From Actinomycetota bacterium (lineage in GTDB: Bacteria; Actinomycetota; Actinomycetes; S36-B12; UBA10799): a stretch of 5,009 nt of DNA. This document shows, in pieces, positions 1-4,848 of this stretch (within the stretch, counting starts at the first letter, position 1; each line of letters starts with the position of its first letter). The position numbers and the translations under genes were made by a program. The notes beneath the pieces are model-generated. The model ran no database searches. It saw only the letters and a program-made list of their open reading frames with translations, and had not been told where the DNA came from. Location: positions 1 through 5,009 of the forward strand of contig JAUPKO010000138.1 in NCBI GenBank assembly GCA_030837395.1, read 5' to 3'.

Positions 1-2
1 CC

Positions 3-149
3 TTCCCCGGCTCGTTTGCCGGGGTGACCGACCCACAAGCCCAGGCGTCGGGGGCCGCCTCCGGCTCGGCCGCACCATCCGGATCCCCGGCCGCCTCCGG
101 CTCGGCCGCACCATCCGGATCCCCGGCCGCCTCCGGCTCGGCCGGCTGA
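3..149 (+). CDS. C-terminal end of an unidentified protein with an Ala/Ser/Gly/Pro repeat tail (5' partial)
   Basis: An open frame enters from the left edge and ends at TGA 147-149, giving 48 visible residues. It begins FPGSFAGVTDPQAQA and passes into two and a half copies of AASGSAAPSGSP, ending ASGSAG. No stop occurs in the visible part, and third codon positions are almost all G or C, as expected for a real gene here. The tail is low-complexity, small-residue and probably disordered, of the sort found as linkers or C-terminal tails in actinobacterial membrane, secreted or wall-associated proteins. No catalytic domain is visible, so function and start are unknown. A strong hairpin begins 6 bases after the stop, which supports this being a genuine gene end. 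The gene converges on the NlpC/P60 gene. Confidence 0.7.
   Translation, partial: FPGSFAGVTDPQAQASGAASGSAAPSGSPAASGSAAPSGSPAASGSAG
53..143. repeat. 36-bp exact tandem repeat, about 2.5 copies
   Basis: The 36-bp unit at 53-88 is repeated without a mismatch at 89-124, and its first 19 bases recur at 125-143. The period is a multiple of three, so each copy adds 12 residues (AASGSAAPSGSP) to the end of the plus-strand protein. Perfect identity, including synonymous positions, points to recent slippage or unequal crossing-over; the copy number probably varies between strains. Confidence 0.9.
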
Positions 150-154
150 CGGCC

Positions 155-193
155 GGCAGGTCGACCTCGGCATGACCTTGGGGTCGACCTGCC
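155..193 (+). terminator. Hairpin terminator candidate after the repeat-tailed gene
   Basis: GGCAGGTCGACC at 155-166 pairs perfectly with GGTCGACCTGCC at 182-193, and a U-G and a C-G pair extend the stem inward to about 14 bp with an 11-nt loop. It starts 6 nt after the stop codon at 147-149. No U-tract follows, which is common in high-GC actinobacteria. A second small hairpin, CAACTGC/GCAGTTG at 193-199 and 206-212, follows at once and could reinforce it. Confidence 0.6.
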
Positions 194-259
194 AACTGCC
201 AGGACGCAGTTGCCTCGACCGGCCTGGCCATCGCGTTCTGCTACGGGCTCACCGGGTGA

Positions 260-328
260 GAGCGCCCGCATCGGGGCGCCCACCGACACCACACGCCCCG
301 GCGAGCGCCCGTATCGGGCGGCCCACCG
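260..328. repeat. Imperfect 26-bp direct repeat, two copies, in the convergent intergenic region
   Basis: Positions 260-285 and 303-328 match at 23 of 26 bases (GAGCGCCCG-Y-ATCGGG-SS-GCCCACCG) with a 43-bp offset. Each copy can form its own small hairpin: 262-267 with 274-279 in the first, and 306-311 with 315-320 in the second. The second copy lies inside the larger terminator hairpin of the NlpC/P60 gene, so a terminator element has probably been partly duplicated. Confidence 0.6.
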
Positions 329-338
329 GGGCGTGTGG
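289..338 (-). terminator. Nested hairpin terminator of the NlpC/P60 gene
   Basis: CCACACGCCCCGG at 289-301 is perfectly complementary to CCGGGGCGTGTGG at 326-338, a 13-bp stem. The intervening bases hold a second stem, CGCCCG/CGGGCG at 306-311 and 315-320 with a 3-nt loop. The structure begins 11 bases beyond the minus-strand stop codon (350-352). There is no U-run. By symmetry it could also stop leftover plus-strand transcription from the convergent gene. Confidence 0.7.
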
Positions 339-349
339 CATGAAGCGAA

Positions 350-817
350 TCAGAGGCGACGGTAGGCCGAGGGCTGTCCGATGTAGTACATGCTCTCAAT
401 GTGCACACCCGTGGAGGGGTTGCTGGCCTGGATGACCTGGCCGTTGCCGATGTAGATGGCCACGTGCTGGCTGCCCCCGGGGCCATAGAACACTAGGTCG
501 CCCCGGCTGGGCCAGGACACCGCGTAGCCGTAGTTGATCTGGTTGTAGGACCCGCCGGGCAGGTACACACCTGCGGTGCCGTAGGCCCAGCGCACCAGGC
601 CCGAGCAGTCGAATCCGCCTCCGGGTGAGGATCCGCCCCAGACCCACGGGTAGCCCAGGACCGAGTAGGCCGACGAAATGGCGGTCTCACCAGCAGAGGT
701 CCGCTGCCATTGGGAATTGCGCCAGGCCTGGACCTGTTCGGGTGTGCAACCGGTGACGCCGAGCACGGCGATGCTGGCACCGGCGATCGCGCCGGCAATC
801 CTCGTTGAGACTCGCAT
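350..817 (-). CDS. NlpC/P60-family peptidoglycan peptidase, probable lipoprotein
   Basis: 155 residues. The NlpC/P60 fold (CHAP-related papain-like cysteine peptidase) typically cuts peptide stems of peptidoglycan outside the membrane. Residues 1-24 form a lipoprotein signal peptide: Arg2 and Arg6, a hydrophobic stretch, and a lipobox ending VTGC with Cys24 as the expected lipidated residue. A short polar, Trp- and Gln-rich linker (25-43) leads to the catalytic domain (about 44-150). That domain carries the nucleophile motif FDCSGLV (Cys71), the general base in QHVAIYIGNG (His118), and Gln130 where a third polar residue (Glu in mycobacterial RipA, by my recollection) is expected. There is nothing but the catalytic domain: no coiled coil, LysM or SH3, so this is a minimal enzyme. 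The ATG at 817 has a strong Shine-Dalgarno GAGGAGA about 6 nt upstream. It sits alone on its strand, 216 bp after the ureohydrolase, with a structured leader and a nested terminator. Family assignment is firm; the exact bond cleaved is not known. Confidence 0.93.
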   Translation of the reverse strand: MRVSTRIAGAIAGASIAVLGVTGCTPEQVQAWRNSQWQRTSAGETAISSAYSVLGYPWVWGGSSPGGGFDCSGLVRWAYGTAGVYLPGGSYNQINYGYAVSWPSRGDLVFYGPGGSQHVAIYIGNGQVIQASNPSTGVHIESMYYIGQPSAYRRL

Positions 818-823
818 GTGGTT

Positions 824-830
824 TCTCCTC
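824..830 (-). promoter_or_regulatory. Ribosome binding site of the NlpC/P60 gene
   Basis: The minus strand reads GAGGAGA, then 6 nt, then the ATG at 815-817. This is a near-ideal Shine-Dalgarno and fixes the start, which also gives a correctly sized lipoprotein signal peptide. Confidence 0.8.
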
Positions 831-843
831 GCGGGCGGGACCT

Positions 844-943
844 GGGCACCTCCGCGCCGACGACCTCGGCCTGGCGGTGACTGTCGCCCGGATCGGCGTC
901 AGTAGTTCCACATGTTGGTGCCCGCACAGCCCCCGATCGGGGG
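844..943 (-). promoter_or_regulatory. GC-rich structured 5' leader of the NlpC/P60 gene
   Basis: Read on the minus strand, the leader holds a perfect 14-bp palindrome CCCCCGATCGGGGG (930-943), then a long-range 7-bp stem GGGCACC (917-923) with GGTGCCC (844-850). Inside that stem lie CGCCGA (893-898) with TCGGCG (855-860) and a small innermost GGCG/CGCC hairpin (873-888). The elements are properly nested, so one compact fold of about 80 nt is possible just before the ribosome binding site. In actinobacteria, NlpC/P60 and rpf genes are often preceded by the ydaO-type c-di-AMP riboswitch. Part of this leader recalls the 3' half of that motif, but the hallmark 5' segments are not evident, so no riboswitch class is assigned. 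Confidence 0.4.
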
Positions 944-944
944 G

Positions 945-950
945 AAAATA
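945..950 (-). promoter_or_regulatory. Possible -10 element (TATTTT) for the NlpC/P60 gene
   Basis: TATTTT on the minus strand fits the actinobacterial TANNNT pattern and would place the start of transcription near 938, giving a leader of about 120 nt. Only a poor -35 match (TTCTCA, 970-975, 19-bp spacer) is present, so activator dependence or another promoter is possible. Confidence 0.3.
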
Positions 951-964
951 GTGACAAGAATCAC
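951..964. promoter_or_regulatory. Crp/GlxR-like operator upstream of the NlpC/P60 gene
   Basis: GTGACAAGAATCAC is an inverted repeat GTGA-N6-TCAC, the invariant core of the Crp/GlxR consensus TGTGA-N6-TCACA; only the outermost base on each side differs. It abuts the candidate -10 element. Established background: mycobacterial Crp and corynebacterial GlxR control cell-wall hydrolase and rpf genes. Assignment here rests on the motif and its position only. Confidence 0.45.
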
Positions 965-1033
965 GTCGTTGAGAAATTCCTGACGCTATTTACCCGAAAC
1001 CTTTGCATTGCCCTTACCTGCGCTGGAAAGGGG

Positions 1034-2056
1034 CTACCGACTCCCCCGATCGTCCAGCAACGGCTGCCGAGGATCCCAACGGGAGCCGCCGGCCTTGTCC
1101 GCCTTCGCGCGGGCCATCGCCGAGAGCGCCTCAAGCACCACCCGGTTACCCAGCATCGCCGTGATGTCGGAGTGATCGTAGGGCGGGGACACCTCGACCA
1201 CGTCCATCCCTGCGATCGGCACCTCGTAACAAATCCGCCGGACGGCGTCGAGCAGTTGGCGGCCGGTGAGGCCCCCCGGCTCCGGGGTCCCTGTACCTGG
1301 AGCATGGCCCGGGTCGGCGACGTCGATGTCCACCGATAGGAAGACCGCATCACAGTCGTCCATGGCGATCGTCAGCGCCTCGGTGAGGGTCTCGTCCAGC
1401 CCACGGGCGACGATCTCGGTCATCTCGAACGAGCGCATGCCCTGGTCAGCCATCCAGTCCAGGGTCTCCGGACCGGGCCAGTAACCGCGCAAGCCGATCT
1501 GTAGGAACCTGTCCCCCCGTGCCGCGCCCGACTCGATCAACCTGCGCATCGGCTGGCCATGCCCGATCAGCGAGCCGAACTCGATGTTGCCGGTGTCGGC
1601 ATGGGCGTCGAAGTGGATCACCGACACCCGACCCCAGCCAACGGCCCTGGCCACTCCCGTCACATCAGGCCAGGTGATGGTGTGGTCGCCACCGAGCATC
1701 AGCGGCAGTGCCCCGTTGCGCGCCACCTGCTCGACCACCGCCTCCAGCGCCGCGCAGGACTTCGCCGCATCGCCGGAGAACATCTCGACGTCACCGGCGT
1801 CACGCACATTCAGATCAAGCAGCCCGTCGGTGCGCAGGGCCAGGCTGGGCCGGGAACCGTCCATCGCGAGGTAACAGGCCTCCCGCAGGGCTTTCGGGCC
1901 GAACCTCGCGCCGGGACGGTTGGAGGTGCCGCCGTCGAACGGCGCCCCGATGATCACCACATCGGAATCGGCGTAGCTGCCCGGGTCCGCAGCGTCACAC
2001 GGGGGAACCCCGAGGAAGGTGATGTCGGGGCCGTACTGCGCGCCGTATCTGGTCAT
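1034..2056 (-). CDS. Arginase/agmatinase-family ureohydrolase (agmatinase or guanidinobutyrase type)
   Basis: 340 residues, usual length for the ureohydrolase family. These cytosolic binuclear metal enzymes hydrolyse a guanidino group to urea plus an amine: agmatine to putrescine, or guanidinobutyrate to GABA. All three family motifs are present: LGGDHT with ligand His125; HFDAHADT with Asp150, His152 and Asp154; and SVDIDVADPGHAPGTGTPEPGG-type with Asp243 and Asp245. The N-terminal half has the typical GAPFDGGTSNRPGARFGP stretch (37-54), and GLRGYW (188-193) lies in the substrate region. Glu288 in the MDVVEVSPPYD segment matches the conserved glutamate of the family. The GTGTPEPGG loop is agmatinase-like and not arginase-like. 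Substrate cannot be read from this alone, so no gene symbol is given. It has its own promoter, and no polyamine or arginine genes are adjacent, so context does not help. Confidence 0.92.
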   Translation of the reverse strand: MTRYGAQYGPDITFLGVPPCDAADPGSYADSDVVIIGAPFDGGTSNRPGARFGPKALREACYLAMDGSRPSLALRTDGLLDLNVRDAGDVEMFSGDAAKSCAALEAVVEQVARNGALPLMLGGDHTITWPDVTGVARAVGWGRVSVIHFDAHADTGNIEFGSLIGHGQPMRRLIESGAARGDRFLQIGLRGYWPGPETLDWMADQGMRSFEMTEIVARGLDETLTEALTIAMDDCDAVFLSVDIDVADPGHAPGTGTPEPGGLTGRQLLDAVRRICYEVPIAGMDVVEVSPPYDHSDITAMLGNRVVLEALSAMARAKADKAGGSRWDPRQPLLDDRGSR

Positions 2057-2062
2057 GGCTCG

Positions 2063-2091
2063 ACCCTAGGCGTCGGGCGGACGAATATCCA
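2063..2091 (-). promoter_or_regulatory. Leaderless-type promoter of the ureohydrolase gene
   Basis: On the minus strand TGGATA (2086-2091, 4 of 6 to TTGACA) is followed by a 17-bp spacer and TAGGGT (2063-2068, fits TANNNT), then exactly 6 nt and the ATG at 2054-2056. That spacing puts the transcription start on the A of the ATG. No convincing Shine-Dalgarno other than AGGG inside the -10 is present, consistent with a leaderless message. Confidence 0.5.
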
Positions 2092-2125
2092 CAGCACGAT
2101 GGCACGCCACTGTGGCACGCACCCA
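2092..2125. promoter_or_regulatory. Possible operator upstream of the ureohydrolase promoter
   Basis: The stretch just upstream of the -35 contains GTGCCA twice on the minus strand, 14 bp apart, and the first copy is part of the inverted repeat GCCAC-A-GTGGC. Repeated and symmetric sites next to a -35 suggest a regulator binding site, but no known consensus is recognised. Confidence 0.25.
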
Positions 2126-2182
2126 AGACGCCGATGGCTCGACGGCGTGGTGGACCCGCGCGTCGTGTGACACCCGCGCTGA

Positions 2183-2201
2183 GGGTGCGGCCACCGCACC
2201 C
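2183..2201 (-). terminator. Hairpin terminator of the RCC1-repeat gene
   Basis: GGGTGCGG (2183-2190) and CCGCACCC (2194-2201) form a perfect 8-bp GC stem with a 3-nt loop directly after the minus-strand TAG (2202-2204). No U-run follows, which is usual in this base composition. It separates this gene from the ureohydrolase 126 bp further on. Confidence 0.65.
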
Positions 2202-4595
2202 CTACGGCTCGCGTAGACCCGCAACCTCAAGCGGATACTCCACCACTGCGTAGGAGCGGTCGCCGACCTGACCGTCAGCATTGCTGCCCCAGCATTTGAT
2301 GACGCTGCCGGGAGCGACGGCGCAGGTGTGGCCGTCGCCGGCCGTCAGCGAGTCAGCACCGTTGATTCCGATGCCGATCACCATCTGCGGCACCGCCTGG
2401 TTGCTGCGGGAACCGTTGCCCAGCTCGCCGTAGTAGCCGCTACCCCAACACTTCAGGTGGTCGCCGATGACGAAGCCGCGCCGGACCGCGCAGGTGTGCC
2501 CAATGCCGGCATCGAGCAGAGCCGCACCGGAGACCTCGATGGCTGCCACCGGGCTGAGACGCCCTGTGGTGGTGCCGTCGCCTAGCTGCCCATAGTCGTT
2601 GTTGCCCCAGCACCGTGTCGAGCTGCTGGCCAAGTTCCGCACGATGGCGCAGGTGTGCAATCCACCGGCGGCCACCGCCGCGACCCCGCTGAGGCCCGGC
2701 ACCACAGCCGGGGTGGAACGGCCCCAAGTGGACCCGTCGCCGAGCTGGCCATAGTCGTTGGCGCCCCAGCACCACGCCTGTCCACCGGCCACGGCGCAAC
2801 TGTGGCTCGCACCCCCCGTCACACTGGTGGCACCGACCAGCCCGACCACGTTGACCGGCGTGGTGCGGCTGATGCCGAAGGTGCCGTCACCGATCTGACC
2901 CAGCCCGTTCTGGCCCCAACACTTCACCTGACCGCCCGCGACGACGGCGCAAGTGTGGTCACCGCCGGCGGCCATCGCGGTGACCCCGCTCAGGCCGGCC
3001 ACGGTGACCGGTGAGATGCGATTGGTGAAGCTGCCATCGCCGAGCTGACCGGAACCGTTGAAGCCCCAGCACTTCACCTGACCGCCCGCGACGACCGCGC
3101 AGGTGTGGTAGCCGCCGGCCGACAATGCCACGGCGCCGCGGATACCTGCCACGGTGACCGGCGCCGTACGTCGGGTGGTGGTGCCGTCGCCGAGTTGGCC
3201 GACGCTGTTGGCTCCCCAGCACTTCACCAGCCCGCCGTACACGATGGCGCAGGTGTGGGCCGCGCCGGCACCGATCCGGTCGCTGCCCGACGCCGGGAAG
3301 TAGCCGGTGATGTCGACGATCACGTGAGTCTCGGCGACTGAATAGACGCAGATTCTGCCCGCGGTTCCGGGCGCCACAATCGCGGCATTGGCCACCGATG
3401 CGCCAGCCCGATAGTTGAGCGTGGAGGCGTTGGGCAACCCTTGCCCGCAGGGGTAGACACGCAGGTGACCGCCGCCGGTTGGGCCGGTGGCGGTGATATT
3501 GGCGACAACAGCGGCTGGGTCGATCGGAACGTCGCGCCCGCCGGCCACGGGCACCTCCAGCGTGCCGCCGGCTGGTATCGCGGCCTTGGTGGAGGGGAAG
3601 GCGACGGGCTGACCGGAACGGGTGTCGGCCACTCGCACCGGCGCTATGGGGGTGTACGACGTGCCCGCGGGGATGTAGCCGCTGATGTCGACGAGGACGT
3701 GGGTTTCGGTGGGAGTGAAGATGCAAATCTGACCACCCTGACCCGGAGCGACGATGACAAGATTGGCAACCGAGGCCCCGGCGGGATAGTTGAGGGTGGA
3801 AGCACTCGGCGGCAGGGCGGGGCCGCACGGGTACACCCGCAAGTGACCGGAGCCCGATGGAGCCGTGGCTGTGATGTTGGCGATGATGGCGGTGGCATCG
3901 GCGGGAATTCCGTTGGTGCCGGCAGCGGGGACGACCAGCCCTTGCCCAGCACGCAAGGGCTCCTTCATGGGAGGGAAGAGCACGGGCTTGTCGGGGCGTG
4001 TGTCGGCCACCCGAACCGGCGTGATCGGGGCGTACGAAGACCCTGCGGGGAAGTACCCGTTGATGTCGACCATGACGTGGGTCTGCGTGGGCGTGTACAC
4101 GCAGATTCGACCGCCTGTGCCGGTAGCCACGACGCTGGCGTTGGCCACCGACACCCCCCTGGGGTAGTTCAACGTCGAGACGGTGGGGCGGGCTTGCCCG
4201 CACGGAAACACCCGCAGGTGCCCGGTGCCGGTCGGTGCGGCGGCGGTGATGTTGGCAACCACTGCGACGGCGTTACCGGGGATGCCGTTCGCACCGGCGG
4301 CCGGGACCTCCAGGGTGCCATCGGCAGGCACCGCGACCTCGATGGCGGGGAACGCAGTGGGCTGATTGGGACGGGTGTCGGCTACACGCACCGATGGGAT
4401 CGAAGTGAAAGTCGGGGTCGTGGCTGCCATCGGCACGATAGGAGCCGAGCCCCCCGCCTCGGGTGCGGCTTGTTCGGCCGGGACTGCGGCCGCGCGAGCC
4501 GGAGTTGCGGCGATCATCACCGCGCCGATGATCGCAAGCAATAACGCCACTACTGCGTACGGCCACAGCCGCGCACTACTCCAAATCGCCACCAC
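2202..4595 (-). CDS. Secreted protein with three RVADTR domains and a seven-blade RCC1 propeller
   Basis: 797 residues from the GTG at 4595. Residues about 1-35 are a Sec signal peptide: Arg9, a long hydrophobic core (AVVALLLAIIGAVMIAA) and a TPARA cleavage site. A short Ala/Pro linker leads to three tandem domains at about 63-187, 188-313 and 314-438. Each begins VRVADTR, contains VVANITA or a variant, GHLRVxPCG, STLNY, and ends THVxVDIxGYxPA, with one Cys pair (132/165, 257/291, 383/416). Residues 439-797 are seven RCC1 repeats, each with HTCA...CWGxNxxGQLGDGT, starting at His447, 497, 547, 598, 647, 700 and 756. RCC1 repeats form a beta-propeller used for binding; two cysteines per blade suit an exported, disulfide-stabilised form. 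There is no LPXTG motif or C-terminal membrane segment, so it is probably released or loosely wall-bound. An ATG at 4727 would add 44 residues, but that stretch has no Shine-Dalgarno, only about 57% GC3, and would bury the signal peptide. The ligand is unknown. Confidence 0.9.
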   Translation of the reverse strand: MVAIWSSARLWPYAVVALLLAIIGAVMIAATPARAAAVPAEQAAPEAGGSAPIVPMAATTPTFTSIPSVRVADTRPNQPTAFPAIEVAVPADGTLEVPAAGANGIPGNAVAVVANITAAAPTGTGHLRVFPCGQARPTVSTLNYPRGVSVANASVVATGTGGRICVYTPTQTHVMVDINGYFPAGSSYAPITPVRVADTRPDKPVLFPPMKEPLRAGQGLVVPAAGTNGIPADATAIIANITATAPSGSGHLRVYPCGPALPPSASTLNYPAGASVANLVIVAPGQGGQICIFTPTETHVLVDISGYIPAGTSYTPIAPVRVADTRSGQPVAFPSTKAAIPAGGTLEVPVAGGRDVPIDPAAVVANITATGPTGGGHLRVYPCGQGLPNASTLNYRAGASVANAAIVAPGTAGRICVYSVAETHVIVDITGYFPASGSDRIGAGAAHTCAIVYGGLVKCWGANSVGQLGDGTTTRRTAPVTVAGIRGAVALSAGGYHTCAVVAGGQVKCWGFNGSGQLGDGSFTNRISPVTVAGLSGVTAMAAGGDHTCAVVAGGQVKCWGQNGLGQIGDGTFGISRTTPVNVVGLVGATSVTGGASHSCAVAGGQAWCWGANDYGQLGDGSTWGRSTPAVVPGLSGVAAVAAGGLHTCAIVRNLASSSTRCWGNNDYGQLGDGTTTGRLSPVAAIEVSGAALLDAGIGHTCAVRRGFVIGDHLKCWGSGYYGELGNGSRSNQAVPQMVIGIGINGADSLTAGDGHTCAVAPGSVIKCWGSNADGQVGDRSYAVVEYPLEVAGLREP
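2205..3281 (-). repeat. Seven tandem RCC1-blade repeats (about 150 bp each)
   Basis: The distances between the HTC motifs are 50, 50, 51, 49, 53 and 56 residues, and the last, shorter blade ends at the stop, so the N-terminal DRIGAGAA strand could close the ring. Blades 2 and 3 share a 26-bp run identical at the DNA level (2920-2945 and 3070-3095, offset exactly 150 bp), evidence of fairly recent blade duplication. Blades 5 and 6 carry insertions between the two cysteines. Confidence 0.85.
3282..4409 (-). repeat. Three tandem copies of a ~125-residue RVADTR domain
   Basis: Copies lie at about 4035-4409, 3657-4034 and 3282-3656. The RVADTR motifs are spaced 125 and 126 residues apart. Shared landmarks, in order, are RVADTR, an Ala/Gly-rich strand, ANITA, HLRVYPCG, STLNY, a Cys in GRICVYT or similar, and THVxVDIxGY. 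This type of domain recurs in secreted actinobacterial proteins; its ligand is not known to me. Confidence 0.85.
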
Positions 4596-4599
4596 CTGA

Positions 4600-4608
4600 C
4601 TTCCACCC
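4600..4608 (-). promoter_or_regulatory. Ribosome binding site that supports the GTG start at 4595
   Basis: The minus strand reads GGGTGGAAG, then 4 nt, then tandem GTG codons (4595 and 4592). This is the only Shine-Dalgarno-like sequence near the candidate starts of the RCC1 gene, and starting here places the signal peptide at the N-terminus. Confidence 0.5.
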
Positions 4609-4618
4609 AATTCGTCAG

Positions 4619-4624
4619 AAGATA
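4619..4624 (-). promoter_or_regulatory. Possible -10 element (TATCTT) of the RCC1-repeat gene
   Basis: TATCTT on the minus strand fits TANNNT and would give a leader of roughly 17 nt carrying the GGGTGGAAG site before GTG 4595. No good -35 is seen. If this promoter is real, the ATG at 4727 lies upstream of the transcript and cannot be the start. Confidence 0.4.
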
Positions 4625-4727
4625 CCAGCCGAATAGCGAATGGCCTAGTGTCGTCTGTTGCCGCCAGCCAGTGCGGAGGCGGGCCAGCGGCTTGTGACCG
4701 CCGTGCCTGGACGAGGATTTTGGCCAT

Positions 4728-4739
4728 GACCGCGCGGTC
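4728..4739. promoter_or_regulatory. 12-bp perfect palindrome in the divergent promoter region
   Basis: GACCGCGCGGTC reads the same on both strands and lies between the divergently transcribed RCC1 gene and small gene. It is followed by TTGACA on the plus strand (4740-4745), with no matching -10 at normal spacing. It may be an operator for a dimeric regulator; no family consensus is recognised. Confidence 0.3.
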
Positions 4740-4801
4740 TTGACAGACGTGCCCGGTGCGTGTGGTGCGGAAGACCGCTATGCCCGCTGCTCATAACCAC
4801 C

Positions 4802-4810
4802 TGTGGACAA
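4802..4810 (-). other. DnaA-box match TTGTCCACA
   Basis: The plus strand TGTGGACAA is the exact complement of TTGTCCACA, the actinomycete DnaA-box form. It is a single copy 39 bp before the small-gene ATG, with no cluster around it, so it is not an origin. It could be an isolated DnaA site or a chance match. Confidence 0.3.
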
Positions 4811-4835
4811 CTCCCCAGGGCACCTCAATTCCGCG

Positions 4836-4841
4836 TATTCT
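4836..4841 (+). promoter_or_regulatory. -10 element of a leaderless-type promoter for the small plus-strand gene
   Basis: TATTCT fits TANNNT closely and ends 7 nt before the ATG at 4849, the spacing seen for leaderless actinobacterial transcripts. There is no Shine-Dalgarno at this ATG and no clear -35. Confidence 0.5.
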
Positions 4842-4848
4842 CAACGTC

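Noticed and set aside
818..950. Firm call of a ydaO-type c-di-AMP riboswitch
   Set aside because: Only the 3' part of the leader recalls the motif from memory; the characteristic 5' conserved segments were not found, so it is kept as an unassigned structured leader.
1010..1034. Hairpin terminator just after the ureohydrolase stop
   Set aside because: Only a 5-bp stem (CCCTT/AAGGG, 1011-1015 and 1028-1032) with a 12-nt loop; too weak to list as a feature.
1559..2170. Plus-strand open frame of 203 codons
   Set aside because: It lies antisense to the ureohydrolase with all its catalytic motifs; no recognisable protein features in this frame.
2959..4203. Minus-strand open frame of 414 codons in another frame
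   Set aside because: Arg/His-rich shadow of the RCC1-repeat gene read in the wrong frame.
3441..4544. Long open frame of 367 codons on the plus strand
   Set aside because: It is the antisense of the RVADTR domains; GC-rich codon bias opens the opposite frame. Its translation is low-complexity Gly/Arg/Val-rich with no domain, while the minus frame has clear repeats.
4740..4770. Plus-strand promoter using TTGACA at 4740-4745
   Set aside because: The -35 is perfect but there is no TANNNT at 16-19 bp spacing; only TGTGGT at 15 bp.
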